The notes under the pieces: generated by a model
The model's database searches: none
What the model was told of the DNA's origin: nothing
What the model saw: the letters and a program-made list of their open reading frames with translations, nothing else
Shown: piece after piece, positions 7,962 through 17,448 of the stretch
Numbering within the stretch: position 1 is the stretch's first letter
How the letters are laid out: each line of letters begins with the position of its first letter
Translations under genes and position numbers: made by a program
Source: Streptomyces sp. CNQ-509
GTDB lineage: Bacteria > Actinomycetota > Actinomycetes > Streptomycetales > Streptomycetaceae
Assembly: GCF_001011035.1 (NCBI RefSeq)
Contig: NZ_CP011492.1
Coordinates: 1,681,501-1,745,500, forward strand
Length of the DNA: 64,000 bases
Direction of reading: 5' to 3'

Positions 7962-9596
7962 TCAGACCGCCAGGGCCGCGACCCGTTCCCGGTACGCCCG
8001 TACCGGAGGTGCGTCGCGGTACGGCTCCAGGCGGCGTTCGAAGTCGCGGACGTACTCCGCCGCCCGGGCCGAGCGCATCTCCGCCGCCTGCTGTGCCGCC
8101 TCCGCGCCCAGCACGCACGCCTGCTCCACCTCGCCCAGACCCAGCCGCGCCGTCGCCAGCACCAGCCGGCAGAAGACCCGGCTGCGCGCGAAGCCCGCCG
8201 CCCGAAGCTGCAGCGAGCGCTCCGCGTGCTGCGCCGCCGTCCGGTACTGCTGGAGGTCCCGGTGGCAATGCCCGCACTCGTCCGCAAGCTGCGCCTCGTC
8301 GAAGAAGCGCGCCCAGTGCGGCGCCTCCTCCCCCGGCCGCGCCGACTCCAGCGCCCGCTCCGCCCGCGCCAGCGACGTCGTGCACGCACGCACCTCGCCC
8401 AGCAGCCCGTGCCCGCGCGCCTCCGCGGCGTGCAGCAGCGCCTGCACCACCGGCGGCGCACCCCCGCCGACGCCCTGCTGCGCGACCCGGGTCAACTGCA
8501 CCGCCTCCCGGCCGTGCCCCAGGTAGACCGCCTGGCGGCTCATCGTCACCAGCACGTAGCTGCCGTACGCCCGGTCCCCCGACGCCTGCGCCAGCCGCAG
8601 CGCCTGGACGAAGTACCGCTGGGCCAGCCCGTGGGCCCCGATGTCGTACGACGTCCAGCCCGCCAGCCGCGTCAGGTCCGCGGCGGCGGAGAACAGCCGG
8701 CGCCCGGTCGCCTCGTTGTACGTGCCGCGCAGCATCGGCTCGACCTCGTGCTCCAGATACCGTACGAGGGCCTGCCGCGCGTGCCCGCCGCCGTAGGCGT
8801 TGTCCAGCGCCCGGAACATCTCGGCGACCGACCGCATCGCCCCGATGTCCCCCTGGGTGACCCGCTGTCCCGGCGCCCGTGCTCCCGGCCCGCCCCAGCC
8901 CGGCCCCGGGTCGCCGCGCCCGGCGGCCACACCGCCGGCACCGCCCGCACCCGCCACGCCCCCGGGTCCGCCCGGAGCGCCCGGCCCCGTACCGGCACCG
9001 GCACCGGCACCGGCACCGGCACCGACGCCGACACCGCCGCCGAGGCCCACCCCGGGACCGCGCCCCTGCGCCGGCACCCGCACCGCGCCCGGCGGCCCGG
9101 TCGACACCGCGGCACCGGGTGCCCCACGCTGCTGCAGCTCCCGCGCCACCTTCTCGTCCGGCCTGCCGATGAGCCAATCCCGGCTCGGCACAACAAGACC
9201 CGCAGGAGTGAACGCGATTTTCCGCAGCTCCGCCTGACTGCCCGTGTCCTTGCGCCACAGCCCGCTCACGATGTCGATCGCCTCGGTGGGCGTCGCGGCG
9301 AACTCCAGTCCGGCGTACACCGGTGCGCACGCGTCGAGCCCGAGGTCCTGCGCGGTCAGCCGGCGGCCGAGCCGCCGGGTGAACACCTCGGCGATCAGCG
9401 CGGGTGTCGTGCCGCGCGGCTGCTGGCCGCGGAGCCATCGGGTCACCGACGTCTTGTCGTAGCGCAAGTCGAGGCCGTGTTCGAGCCCTAGCTGATCGAC
9501 TCTGCGGGCGAGCCCCGCGTTGGAGAACCCGGCCTCGGAGATGAGTGCCGCGAGCTGGCGGTTGGGGGGCCGCTGTGAAGGTCGTTCCGTCGTCAC
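7962..9596 (-). CDS. NsdA-like TPR transcriptional regulator
   Basis: This 544-residue cytoplasmic protein begins with an HTH-like region ([19 protein letters not shown], then [18 protein letters not shown]) that is seen in Streptomyces regulators of differentiation such as NsdA. A Gly/Ala-rich flexible linker follows (about residues 170-245), then a helical TPR-like C-terminal half. I chose GTG 9596 because GGAG lies nine bases upstream. The linker is partly encoded by a hexanucleotide microsatellite. Its divergent neighbour is lipB. The regulator class is fairly sure; equivalence to NsdA itself is not. Confidence 0.75.
   Translation of the reverse strand: MTTERPSQRPPNRQLAALISEAGFSNAGLARRVDQLGLEHGLDLRYDKTSVTRWLRGQQPRGTTPALIAEVFTRRLGRRLTAQDLGLDACAPVYAGLEFAATPTEAIDIVSGLWRKDTGSQAELRKIAFTPAGLVVPSRDWLIGRPDEKVARELQQRGAPGAAVSTGPPGAVRVPAQGRGPGVGLGGGVGVGAGAGAGAGAGTGPGAPGGPGGVAGAGGAGGVAAGRGDPGPGWGGPGARAPGQRVTQGDIGAMRSVAEMFRALDNAYGGGHARQALVRYLEHEVEPMLRGTYNEATGRRLFSAAADLTRLAGWTSYDIGAHGLAQRYFVQALRLAQASGDRAYGSYVLVTMSRQAVYLGHGREAVQLTRVAQQGVGGGAPPVVQALLHAAEARGHGLLGEVRACTTSLARAERALESARPGEEAPHWARFFDEAQLADECGHCHRDLQQYRTAAQHAERSLQLRAAGFARSRVFCRLVLATARLGLGEVEQACVLGAEAAQQAAEMRSARAAEYVRDFERRLEPYRDAPPVRAYRERVAALAV
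8991..9024. repeat. hexanucleotide microsatellite (ACCGGC)5 inside the regulator gene
   Basis: Five exact ACCGGC units run from 8991 to 9020, followed by a partial sixth. On the coding (minus) strand they give alternating Gly-Ala in the linker of the regulator. Six-base units keep the frame, so copy-number change would alter linker length only. Confidence 0.8.
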
Positions 9597-9638
9597 CTGT
9601 GGGGTCTCCTGCCTGGCCTCCGGGAACGGCGCGAATGT

Positions 9639-9666
9639 AGCGGCGAAACAAGCCTCACTCGCCGCT
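9639..9666. promoter_or_regulatory. inverted repeat AGCGGCGA-N12-TCGCCGCT between regulator and lipB
   Basis: Perfect 8-bp arms are separated by 12 bases, 43 bp upstream of the regulator start (9596, minus) and about 170 bp before lipB. It lies in the 237-bp divergent region. I infer a dimer-binding operator, possibly autoregulatory. Confidence 0.45.
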
Positions 9667-9833
9667 TTCGTCCCAGCTTCATTCGATCGTGTGAGGAGAC
9701 CTGGGTGCAGGGCGGGAACGTATACCGCCGTACAGTGGCAGAGGGTCGGCTGGAACACCGCCAGCCGCATATGCCGGGCGGAGGCACACACGCCGCCCGG
9801 CGCGAACTGCGCGAACAGCGCGAGGAGGGCACC

Positions 9834-10616
9834 GTGGGCGAGCTGCGCTTCGTTCACCTGGGGTTCGGCGAGAACGCCGTGGAGTACCTGGAGGCTTGGC
9901 AGGAGCAACGGCGCGTGCACGCCGCCCGCTTCGCCGAGGAGATCCCCGACACCTGTCTTCTGCTGGAGCACCCGCCGGTCTACACGGCGGGCCGCCGCAC
10001 GGCCGAGGACGAGCGCCCGCTCGACGGCACCCCGGTGGTGGACGTCGACCGCGGCGGGAAGATCACCTGGCACGGTCCCGGCCAGCTCGTCGGCTATCCG
10101 ATCCTGAAGCTGCCGCGCCCCGTGGACGTCGTCGCGCACGTACGCCGGCTGGAGGAGGCCCTCATCCGCGCCTGCGCCGACTTCGGCCTGGCGACCACCC
10201 GGATCGAGGGCCGCAGCGGCGTCTGGGTGCTGGGCGACCCCGTCGAGCGGCGCGCGGAGCTGGGCGGGCTGGCGCTGGACTTCGACCCCCGCCTCTCGGA
10301 CGAGGAGTACGACCCGCGCCTGGCCGGTCCCGAGTACGCGCCGTCCAACGCCGGCCAGCGGCGCGAGGACCGCAAGCTCGCCGCGATCGGCATCCGCGTC
10401 GCCAAGGGCGTGACCATGCACGGCTTCTCGCTGAACTGCAACCCGGACAACACCTGGTTCGACCGGATCGTGCCGTGCGGCATCCGCGACGCGGGTGTGG
10501 CCTCGCTCTCCGGCGAGCTGGGAAGAGACGTACCGGTGTCGGAGGTTCTCCCCGTCGTGGAGAAGCATCTGCGCGAGATCCTGGAGACGGCCGAGCCGCT
10601 CCCCCGCGCGGTCTGA
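9834..10616 (+). CDS. lipB: lipoyl(octanoyl) transferase LipB
   Basis: This 260-residue enzyme moves octanoyl groups from acyl carrier protein to lipoyl domains of 2-oxo-acid dehydrogenases and GcvH, the first step of lipoate synthesis. Visible family motifs are the [16 protein letters not shown] substrate-site segment, the catalytic lysine in EDRKLAAIG and the catalytic cysteine in RIVPCGI. A polar insertion between GDPVERR and NAGQRRED is present, as I recall from other Streptomyces LipB proteins. I chose GTG 9834 because GGAGGG lies four bases upstream. lipA follows 61 bp downstream and is probably co-transcribed. Confidence 0.96.
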   Translation: MGELRFVHLGFGENAVEYLEAWQEQRRVHAARFAEEIPDTCLLLEHPPVYTAGRRTAEDERPLDGTPVVDVDRGGKITWHGPGQLVGYPILKLPRPVDVVAHVRRLEEALIRACADFGLATTRIEGRSGVWVLGDPVERRAELGGLALDFDPRLSDEEYDPRLAGPEYAPSNAGQRREDRKLAAIGIRVAKGVTMHGFSLNCNPDNTWFDRIVPCGIRDAGVASLSGELGRDVPVSEVLPVVEKHLREILETAEPLPRAV

Positions 10617-10677
10617 CTCCCCATTTCAGAGGCGTACGCTGGAGAACGCCGAGGAATCGAAAGCTAGGAGCCCGGAC

Positions 10678-11616
10678 GTGTCCGCTGTCGCACCCGACGG
10701 TCGCAAGCTGCTCCGCCTGGAAGTCCGCAACAGCCAGACCCCCATCGAGCGCAAGCCCGAGTGGATCAAGACCCGCGCGAAGATGGGGCCCGAGTACAAC
10801 GCGCTGCAGAAGCTCGTCAAGGACGAGGGCCTGCACACGGTCTGCCAGGAAGCCGGCTGTCCCAACATCTTCGAGTGCTGGGAGGACCGCGAGGCGACGT
10901 TCCTGATCGGCGGCGAGCAGTGCACCCGGCGGTGCGACTTCTGCCAGATCGACACGGGCCGCCCGGCCGAGCTGGACCGCGACGAGCCGCGCCGGGTCGC
11001 CGAGTCCGTGCAGCGCATGGAGCTGCGGTACGCGACGATCACCGGCGTCGCCCGCGACGACCTCGAGGACGGCGGCGCCTGGCTGTACGCGGAGACCGTG
11101 CGCCAGATCCACGCCACCACCCCGGGCACCGGCGTGGAGCTGCTGATCCCCGACTTCAACGCCGAGCCGGAGCAGCTCGCGGAGGTCTTCTCCTCCCGCC
11201 CCGAGGTGCTCGCGCACAACATCGAGACCGTCCCGCGGATCTTCAAGCGCATCCGCCCCGGCTTCCGCTACGAGCGGTCGCTGGAGGTCATCACGCGCGC
11301 CCGCGAGGCCGGCCTGGTGACGAAGTCGAACCTCATCCTGGGCATGGGCGAGGAGCGCGCGGAGGTCAGCCAGGCGCTGCGGGACCTGCACGAGGCGGGC
11401 TGCGAACTGATCACCATCACGCAGTACCTGCGGCCGTCGCCGCGGCACCACCCGGTGGAGCGGTGGGTGAAGCCGCACGAGTTCGTGGAGCTGCAGCAGG
11501 AGGCCGAGGAGATCGGCTACGCGGGCGTCATGTCCGGGCCGCTGGTGCGGTCCTCGTACCGGGCGGGACGGCTGTACAAGCAGGCCATGGAGAAGCGCGC
11601 GCAGCCCGCGGCGTGA
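10678..11616 (+). CDS. lipA: lipoyl synthase LipA (radical SAM)
   Basis: This 312-residue radical SAM enzyme inserts two sulfurs into octanoyl groups, completing lipoate on LipB's product. The radical SAM cluster is CTRRCDFC (CxxxCxxC). The auxiliary, sacrificed Fe-S cluster uses the N-terminal [12 protein letters not shown] cysteines, and the C-terminal RSSYRAG serine segment is present. GTG 10678 is preceded by CTAGGAG seven bases upstream. A perfect 10-bp hairpin follows the gene. All key residues are intact. Confidence 0.97.
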   Translation: MSAVAPDGRKLLRLEVRNSQTPIERKPEWIKTRAKMGPEYNALQKLVKDEGLHTVCQEAGCPNIFECWEDREATFLIGGEQCTRRCDFCQIDTGRPAELDRDEPRRVAESVQRMELRYATITGVARDDLEDGGAWLYAETVRQIHATTPGTGVELLIPDFNAEPEQLAEVFSSRPEVLAHNIETVPRIFKRIRPGFRYERSLEVITRAREAGLVTKSNLILGMGEERAEVSQALRDLHEAGCELITITQYLRPSPRHHPVERWVKPHEFVELQQEAEEIGYAGVMSGPLVRSSYRAGRLYKQAMEKRAQPAA

Positions 11617-11626
11617 GCCCCGGGAA

Positions 11627-11652
11627 CCGGGCCGGCAGCGCCGCCGGCCCGG
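11627..11652 (+). terminator. hairpin terminator after lipA
   Basis: A perfect 10-bp stem (11627-11636 with 11643-11652) closes a 6-base loop, starting 11 bases after the lipA stop codon. There is no U-tract, as usual in this group. Confidence 0.7.
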
Positions 11653-11761
11653 GCGCCCCGGCGGTCTTCACCCCGCTTTGACCGCCGGGCCATGCGCTGG
11701 TAATACCTCGGGGTGAGCATGGAACCCAGCTTTGACTTCCCGACCGCCGAGGGGGGCCGTC

Positions 11762-11995
11762 ATGCCGTCGTCACCGTCGTCGTCACCGTCCTGGCCGCCG
11801 CACCGGCCCACCGTCGCCGGGTTGCTGCGCACGATCGAAGGGGTGCTGCTCCGCGGCGAGCAGCGCACCGCACGGCGTAACGCCTGGGACGCCGTCCTGG
11901 AGGACCGCCGCCGGGCCAGCGCCCGCCGGGAATCGGAGTCGGCGGTGTCGCAGGCGGACCCGTCGGCGGGCGGTACGTCCGCTCTGCCCCGATAG
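11762..11995 (+). CDS. small hypothetical protein (77 aa)
   Basis: This small Ser/Pro- then Arg-rich protein contains RPTVAGLLRTIEGVLLRGEQ and a charged helix NAWDAVLEDRRRASARRESE. I chose ATG 11762 because GAGGGGG lies five bases before it; an in-frame start exists at 11732. A short hypothetical gene commonly sits between lipA and the DUF4191 gene in Streptomyces, as I recall, which supports it being real. No function is recognisable. Codon usage fits coding DNA, but certainty is moderate. Confidence 0.5.
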   Translation: MPSSPSSSPSWPPHRPTVAGLLRTIEGVLLRGEQRTARRNAWDAVLEDRRRASARRESESAVSQADPSAGGTSALPR

Positions 11996-12107
11996 CCACC
12001 CGCCCCGCCGCCGCCGGGACCCCGTCCGCACCCCGCCCGGGTCCCGGCACCGCCCCGATCCGGCCGTCCGGAGCCGGGCCCGGTCTGACCCCGGGCCCGG
12101 CTGGCCG

Positions 12108-12113
12108 TAGAAT
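12108..12113 (+). promoter_or_regulatory. -10 box TAGAAT directly before the DUF4191 gene
   Basis: TAGAAT is followed by seven bases and then the ATG at 12121, with no Shine-Dalgarno sequence. This arrangement predicts transcription starting at or next to the start codon, giving a leaderless mRNA. Confidence 0.55.
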
Positions 12114-12120
12114 TCGCGGC

Positions 12121-12816
12121 ATGGCCAGCAGTGAACCCACACCCGAGAACACCGGGCGTCTGAAGCAGATCGCCCTCACGTACAAGATGACCAGGCGGGC
12201 CGACCCCAAGGTCGGTCTGATCGTCGCGGGCGTGGGCATCCTGGTCCTCGGTGCCGCCCTGGGCATCGGCTTCCTCATCGGGCACCCGATCTACCTGGGC
12301 ATCGTGGGTTTCCTGCTCGCCCTGCTCGGCATGGCGATCGTCTTCGGGCGGCGCGCGGAGGCGGCGGCGTTCGGGCAGATGGAGGGCCAGCCGGGCGCGG
12401 CCGCGGCGGTGCTGGACAACATGAAGCGGGGCTGGACCGTCACCCCCGCGGTGTCGATGACGCGGCAGCAGGACGTCGTGCACCGTGCCGTGGGCAAGGC
12501 GGGGATCGTCCTGGTCGGCGAGGGCAACCCGAACCGGCTGAAGGGCCTGCTGGCGGCCGAGAAGAAGAAGATGAACCGGGTCGTCGCGGACGTCCCGGTT
12601 CACGACATCGTCGTCGGCAACGACGAGGGCCAGGTGCCGCTGAAGAAGCTGCGGGCCACGCTGGTGAAGCTGCCGCGCGTGCTCCAGGGCCCGCAGGTCA
12701 CGCAGGTCAACGACCGGCTGAAGGCGCTGGGCGACCTGATGAGCAACATGCCGATCCCGAAGGGTCCGATGCCGAAGGGCATGCGGATGCCGAAGGGCGG
12801 CGGGAAGCTGCGCTGA
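12121..12816 (+). CDS. DUF4191 integral membrane protein
   Basis: This 231-residue protein has two adjacent transmembrane helices (about residues 36-77) and a long basic cytoplasmic tail ending in repeated Pro-Lys-Gly units (PIPKGPMPKGMRMPKGGG). It matches DUF4191, a family conserved in Actinobacteria and typically found between lipA and glnA. Its function is unknown. The TAGAAT box seven bases before the ATG suggests a leaderless transcript. It is a convergent neighbour of the RDD gene. Confidence 0.88.
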   Translation: MASSEPTPENTGRLKQIALTYKMTRRADPKVGLIVAGVGILVLGAALGIGFLIGHPIYLGIVGFLLALLGMAIVFGRRAEAAAFGQMEGQPGAAAAVLDNMKRGWTVTPAVSMTRQQDVVHRAVGKAGIVLVGEGNPNRLKGLLAAEKKKMNRVVADVPVHDIVVGNDEGQVPLKKLRATLVKLPRVLQGPQVTQVNDRLKALGDLMSNMPIPKGPMPKGMRMPKGGGKLR

Positions 12817-12996
12817 GCGCGGCGGATCGCGTACGGGGACGGGGAGGCCCCCGCGAGGGGGCTACGGCGCGGGAGAAGCGACCTCAGCAGAAGGTCCGCG
12901 TCAGAAGGCGACCAGACCCGGAAAGCCGGAAAACCCCGAGCGGGAAGACCCCCGGCTCGGCACCCGGCCCGGGCGCCGGCCCCGCGCCGGCCCCGC

Positions 12997-13473
12997 TCAG
13001 AACCGCACCTCGACGGCGCGGGCGATCCTGTCGTGCAGGCCGCGGGTGTCGCGGTCGAAGACGACGGCGGGGATCAGCAGGCAGAGCAGCACCGAGCGCA
13101 CGACGGCGCCGACGAAGCCGAGCCTGGCGCCGCTCTCGGCGACGACGCGGATGCGCATGATGCGCTTGCCCGGCGTGAAGCCCAGGGTGCCGACCAGCAG
13201 CACGGTCATCACGAAGAAGACGACCATGGTCCAGAGCCCGAGCGACCGGCTGTCGCCGCCGGCGAACAGTCCGTAGGCGATGAGCTGGCACAGCAGCCAG
13301 TCGACGACCAGCGCCGCGATCCGCCGGCCGACCGGCGCGACCGAGCCGGGCCCGGTCTCGGGCATCCCGAGGCGCTGGCCCCGGTAGCCGAAGTCGACGC
13401 CCATGTCCTCGGCCGCCGAGCGGGGGCCGGAGAGCCACGAACCTATTGCTTGCCGCTTCTCCGCGTCATCCAC
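12997..13473 (-). CDS. RDD family membrane protein
   Basis: This 158-residue membrane protein carries the RDD signature: VGRRIAALVVDWLL near residue 55 gives the Arg-Asp pair, and GFTPGKRIMRIRVV is the second conserved block. About three hydrophobic helices are present. Some RDD proteins have been reported as Na+/H+ antiporters, but most are uncharacterised. GTG 13473 is preceded by TACCGT six bases upstream (minus strand), so the mRNA may be leaderless. It is divergent from glnA, and its promoter shares the region that holds the GlnR box. Confidence 0.87.
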   Translation of the reverse strand: MDDAEKRQAIGSWLSGPRSAAEDMGVDFGYRGQRLGMPETGPGSVAPVGRRIAALVVDWLLCQLIAYGLFAGGDSRSLGLWTMVVFFVMTVLLVGTLGFTPGKRIMRIRVVAESGARLGFVGAVVRSVLLCLLIPAVVFDRDTRGLHDRIARAVEVRF

Positions 13474-13601
13474 GTATCCACGGTACTGCCCGGCGCACGC
13501 GGCCCCTCCTCGCCCCCTGCCGACGGCCCGGGACCGCATACGATTCCGGCCACCCGGAGGGCCGCCGGGGCCGCGTTCCCCGGCCTGGCCGGGGGCGGTG
13601 G

Positions 13602-13639
13602 TTAACATCGGCGAAACAAACGGGTCATGCCCGAGAAAT
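13602..13639 (+). promoter_or_regulatory. GlnR box upstream of glnA
   Basis: Four pentamers are spaced exactly 11 bp apart: TTAAC (13602), GAAAC (13613), GTCAT (13624) and GAAAT (13635), each separated by six bases. This matches the known Streptomyces GlnR operator layout gTnAC-n6-GaAAC repeated twice. A TAGGCT -10-like hexamer lies at 13650-13655. In Streptomyces, GlnR activates glnA under nitrogen limitation; here regulation is inferred from the site. Confidence 0.85.
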
Positions 13640-13746
13640 CCCGGGTGCCTAGGCTCGGGCGAGCGTGCCGGCACGCCGGCAGGCGCACCTCGCGCAGGCT
13701 CTGCAGGCTTACCCGTCCCCTCGCGGCGGGACATAGGAGGAGTGGG

Positions 13747-15162
13747 ATGTTCCAGAACGCCGACGAGGTCCAGCAGTACATCGCGGACAACGACGTGAAG
13801 TTCGTCGACGTGCGTTTCTGCGATCTGCCGGGCATCATGCAGCACTTCACGGTGCCCGTGGACGTCTTCGAGCCCGACGGCCAGCTCATGTTCGACGGCT
13901 CGTCGATCCGCGGCTTCCAGGCCATCCACGAATCCGACATGGCGCTCGTGCCGGACCTCTCCACGTCCCGCCTCGACCCGTTCCGCAAGGACAAGACGCT
14001 CAACGTCAACTTCTTCATCCACGACCCGATCACCGGCGAGCAGTACAGCCGCGACCCGCGGAACGTGGCCAAAAAGGCCGAGGCGTACCTCGCCTCGTCC
14101 GGCATCGCCGACACCGCGTACTTCGGCCCGGAGGCGGAGTTCTACGTCTTCGACGACGTCCGCTTCGAGACCAAGGCGAACGCCGGTTATTACCACATCG
14201 ACTCCGAGGCCGGCGCCTGGAACACCGGGGCGATCGAAGACGGCGGCAACAGGGGCTACAAGGTCCGCTACAAGGGCGGCTACTTCCCCGCCCCGCCGGT
14301 CGACCACTTCGCCGACCTGCGCGCGGAGATCTCCCTCGAACTCGCCGCGTCCGGCCTCCAGGTCGAGCGCCAGCACCACGAGGTGGGCACCGCGGGCCAG
14401 GCGGAGATCAACTACAAGTTCAACACGCTGCTGGCCGCGGCGGACGACCTGATGCTCTTCAAGTACATCGTGAAGAACGTCGCCTGGCGCAACGGCAAGA
14501 CCGCGACCTTCATGCCCAAGCCGATCTTCGGCGACAACGGCTCCGGCATGCACTGCCACCAGTCGCTCTGGGCCGGCGGCGAGCCGCTCTTCTACGACGA
14601 GCAGGGCTACGCGGGCCTGTCGGACACCGCCCGCTACTACATCGGCGGCATCCTCCGCCACGCCCCGGCGCTGCTGGCCTTCACCAACCCGACGGTGAAC
14701 TCCTACCACCGCCTGGTCCCCGGCTTCGAGGCCCCGGTCAACCTGGTCTACTCCCAGCGCAACCGCTCGGCGGCGATCCGCATCCCGATCACCGGTGCCA
14801 GCGCGAAGGCCAAGCGCATCGAGTTCCGCGCCCCGGACTCCTCGGGCAACCCGTACCTGGCCTTCTCCGCGATGCTGCTGGCGGGCCTGGACGGCATCAA
14901 GAACAAGATCGAGCCCGCCGAGCCGGTCGACAAGGACCTCTACGAGCTGGCCCCCGAGGAGCACGCGGCGGTCCCCCAGGTCCCGACGAACCTCCCCGCG
15001 GTGCTGGAGTCCCTGGAGGCCGACCACGAGTTCCTGCTCCAGGGCGGCGTCTTCACGGCGGACCTGATCGAGACGTGGATCGACTTCAAGCGCACCCAGG
15101 AGATCGCCCCGATCCAGCTCCGCCCGCACCCGCACGAGTTCGAGCTGTACTTCGACGTCTAA
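13747..15162 (+). CDS. glnA: glutamine synthetase type I (GlnA)
   Basis: This 471-residue dodecameric GSI makes glutamine from glutamate, ammonium and ATP. Conserved elements include [19 protein letters not shown], the NxxxxxHxHQS-type metal/ATP site (GSGMHCHQS), [11 protein letters not shown] and NRSAAIRIP. The adenylylation tyrosine is Tyr399 in [10 protein letters not shown], so GlnE, encoded about 32 kb downstream, should be able to modify it. ATG 13747 has AGGAGG seven bases upstream. A four-half-site GlnR box precedes it. The gene is intact and full length. Confidence 0.97.
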   Translation: MFQNADEVQQYIADNDVKFVDVRFCDLPGIMQHFTVPVDVFEPDGQLMFDGSSIRGFQAIHESDMALVPDLSTSRLDPFRKDKTLNVNFFIHDPITGEQYSRDPRNVAKKAEAYLASSGIADTAYFGPEAEFYVFDDVRFETKANAGYYHIDSEAGAWNTGAIEDGGNRGYKVRYKGGYFPAPPVDHFADLRAEISLELAASGLQVERQHHEVGTAGQAEINYKFNTLLAAADDLMLFKYIVKNVAWRNGKTATFMPKPIFGDNGSGMHCHQSLWAGGEPLFYDEQGYAGLSDTARYYIGGILRHAPALLAFTNPTVNSYHRLVPGFEAPVNLVYSQRNRSAAIRIPITGASAKAKRIEFRAPDSSGNPYLAFSAMLLAGLDGIKNKIEPAEPVDKDLYELAPEEHAAVPQVPTNLPAVLESLEADHEFLLQGGVFTADLIETWIDFKRTQEIAPIQLRPHPHEFELYFDV

Positions 15163-15833
15163 AGAGCGGGCTCGGGTGACCTGGACGGAAACCCCGGAAA
15201 CAGGCTCTGGACTGCGATAACTCTGCTCATGAGTTCTCGCTGCCACCCACGGTTTTCCGTCTTCTTGTGCACCGGGTGTGCACCGCCTGGCCAGTCTCTG
15301 ACATGGCGCCAGAAGAGCTGACGAGGGTCGCGGCCCACCCGGATGGGCGTTGCGGCCCTCGTCGGCCTCCGGTCGGGTGCTGGTGGCATCCGCCATGGCC
15401 AGTCGCAGAGCCTGGTAGGGGACCAGCAGCGCGAAGACCAGCAGCCCTCGCCACCGCGCTCCCACGGTCCGGACCCCGGCAGCCGGTCCACGCAGCAGGT
15501 CGAACAAGTCGCGCAGCGGCCGGACACCGGCCCGCCTGCGGGCTTGGGCCAAGGCGCCGGCCGTCGGGCTGTCGCCAGCCCTTCCAGGCCGGCAGTCATC
15601 CGCTGCCATACCTGCTTCCAGCCGATCCCGGGAAACAGGGACCCGGCCAGCAGCATGTAGAGCACCACACGTGAGGGAAGATCCCGTATCCGCTGCTGGG
15701 TCCTGCCAGCCTCGGCCAGAACCTCGTCGACCATCTCCAACGGGACAACTCGTGTCAACTCGCCCAGATGATCCGGCGCGAACGGCCCTGCGGCAACCGT
15801 TACCTCACGACAAGTGACAGACTTGGCATCCAA
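15163..15833 (-). pseudogene. decayed IS4-family transposase remnant
   Basis: The minus-strand frame from 15833 encodes the N-terminal IS4 transposase domain (LTRVVPLEMVDEVLAEAGRT, then LPSRVVLYMLLAGSLFPGIG). Near 15570 the homology moves to another frame (LAQARRRAGVRPLRDLFDLL), which indicates an indel. The text then jumps straight from the end of the N-terminal domain to a C-terminal-like LLVPYQALRLAMADAT. The catalytic DDE core is therefore missing. The remnant runs up to the glnA stop codon. It is clearly non-functional, and its insertion ends could not be identified with certainty. Confidence 0.8.
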
Positions 15834-15834
15834 C

Positions 15835-15886
15835 GGAGCTCCTGCTGAACAGTGATCTTGGTCGACACGGTTCTAGCAGGAACTCC
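15835..15886. repeat. 12-bp imperfect inverted repeat next to the transposase remnant
   Basis: GGAGCTCCTGCT at 15835-15846 pairs with AGCAGGAACTCC at 15875-15886 with one mismatch around a 28-base loop, just outside the 5' end of the remnant. It may be a former insertion-sequence end or a hairpin; I cannot decide. Confidence 0.4.
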
Positions 15887-15932
15887 GCCCTCCTTCAGGT
15901 GACTTGACACGCCTGACTACAGGGCATGGGGA

Positions 15933-16682
15933 CTAGCTCACCCCGGTGCCGCAGTCGGTGCGGATGTGCGGGCTGGCGGCCCAGGACTCGCCGACCGTAA
16001 CGGAGTCCACCTCGACCCTCACAGCGAGGCGGTAGTTGTAGGTGCCCGTCCTGCCCTGCGGACACAACTCCGTGACCCGGGGCCCCTGCTGGCTCCGGCT
16101 CCGGGTCCACGACGTGTGCCGCGAGTCGCCGTAGTCGCGCCAGCCCGACCAGCTATCGCGCTCGAGCGCGTAGACCTGCCTCATCCGGCCCGGCAGTTCG
16201 CCGTGGCACTCGGTGGCGAACCCCTCGCCACCTATCTCGGCACGGGGCGCGGCGCCGCCCACGACGATCTCCCCCTCGACCGCGATCGGCTCGACGGTGG
16301 TGGTGCACCACCAGCCGCTGACCGTCTCGATCCGCACCGTCTCGCACTCCGTGACGGCGGCCGGCTGCCGGTAATCGACGGTGCGCACGGCACTGGGGTC
16401 CTCAGGAGCCGCGTCAACGTCGCCCACGGTCATGGCCAACGAGCCGTCCTCGAACTCCTCGGCACGGTAGGCGAGCCGGGTGATGTGCGGCGGCTCGGGA
16501 GTGTGCTCCGGGCTCCACGAGGCGCAGGGTGTCGGGGACTCGCGCAGCACCGAGCTGTCCGGCTCGCGGACGTCTTCACAACCGCTGACCCCCAGCACGA
16601 CAGCCGCCACCAAGCAGCCACGTCGCCGCACCGCCGCCCCCCGTCGTCCCCGTTGGCCCAGTGCCCGCATGCCCGAACGCAA
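15933..16682 (-). CDS. putative lipoprotein, function unknown
   Basis: This 249-residue protein begins with an Arg-rich segment, a hydrophobic stretch CLVAAVVLGVSGC forming a lipobox (LGVSGC), and a polar exported domain. About nine cysteines in the mature part suggest disulfides. I do not recognise the family. An alternative in-frame ATG lies at 16670. It sits in a decayed accessory patch beside a transposase remnant, so acquisition by transfer is possible. The reading frame itself is intact. Confidence 0.6.
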   Translation of the reverse strand: MRSGMRALGQRGRRGAAVRRRGCLVAAVVLGVSGCEDVREPDSSVLRESPTPCASWSPEHTPEPPHITRLAYRAEEFEDGSLAMTVGDVDAAPEDPSAVRTVDYRQPAAVTECETVRIETVSGWWCTTTVEPIAVEGEIVVGGAAPRAEIGGEGFATECHGELPGRMRQVYALERDSWSGWRDYGDSRHTSWTRSRSQQGPRVTELCPQGRTGTYNYRLAVRVEVDSVTVGESWAASPHIRTDCGTGVS

Positions 16683-16763
16683 CGGAGCGCCACCCTAACA
16701 GGACACGATCCCACCTCCCCGTCATGCCCCGGCAATATCCCCGCAGAAGCGGCTCCCCCGGTT

Positions 16764-16943
16764 TCACCGATGCCCGTCCTCATCGCCGTCCCGGTCCGTC
16801 GATGGAAGCGGGGGCTTCCGCAGGGAGCGCGGGAACACCGCTACCGCGAGCAGGAGCAGCAGGTTCCCCACGATCCAAGGTGACGGGTGGCGTGGCCATC
16901 TTTCGCGCGGCCGGGTCCTGGTCATGGGCGGCGGTGTCTTCAT
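16764..16943 (-). CDS. possible small one-helix membrane protein (59 aa)
   Basis: The ORF starts at ATG 16943 and encodes a basic, Pro-rich N-terminus, one hydrophobic helix (WIVGNLLLLLAVAVF) and a charged tail ending DRDGDEDGHR. No homolog is recognised. It lies in a 766-bp gap otherwise lacking intact genes. The helix is the only support, so this call is weak. Confidence 0.3.
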   Translation of the reverse strand: MKTPPPMTRTRPRERWPRHPSPWIVGNLLLLLAVAVFPRSLRKPPLPSTDRDGDEDGHR

Positions 16944-16958
16944 GACAAGGGCCCGGCG

Positions 16959-17448
16959 ATGCTTCTGTGGCCCCTCGGCGGTGGCAGCCTCTACTTCACG
17001 TACACCGAACTGCGCCGCACGCTCACGGAGGGCAGCGGCACGTACGCCACACACGACGACCGCACGAGAGAGACGGCCGAACTCGTCACGCGGATCGCAG
17101 GCCCTGCTGCGGACCGTACCGGAGGCCGATCCGGCCACGCGGACGGCCGCTGACACGCTTGTCTCACCCGCGGGGCGCCGGCTCGCGGACCGGCTCGGGA
17201 GCGGTGGGCGGGACCCGGATCCGGGCGCCTTCCCCGAGCCGTTCGCCACCCTCCCGGCAGGCCCCGGCCCCACGAGAGGACGCAGCCCGGTTCATGCGTC
17301 CTCGGTGTTCCCCTGCCGCCCGGAGGATCTCCCGTGCGACCCCGACGTCCCGGCCGACTGGGCGTGGTACCTCCACGGTGTGCTGGCCGGGGGAGGACCG
17401 GCCGGGGGCGCGGTGGTGCGCCGGCCTTCGGCGGCGTGCGGCCTCCAT
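16959..17448 (+). pseudogene. possible frameshifted remnant of an unknown gene
   Basis: The frame from ATG 16959 encodes SLYFTYTELRRTLTEGSGTY, then HDDRTRETAELVTRIA, and stops at 17153. The +1 frame picks up near 17105 with ALLRTVPEADPATRTAADTL and stays open past 17400. Joined, they read like one soluble protein, consistent with a single indel near 17100. The family is unrecognised. Beyond this the 16683-17448 stretch shows only the small minus-strand ORF. Confidence 0.3.

Noticed and set aside
11668..12603. Minus-strand open frame of 311 codons opposite the DUF4191 gene
   Set aside because: It is antisense to a conserved gene, His/Asp/Arg-rich, and without a recognisable fold.
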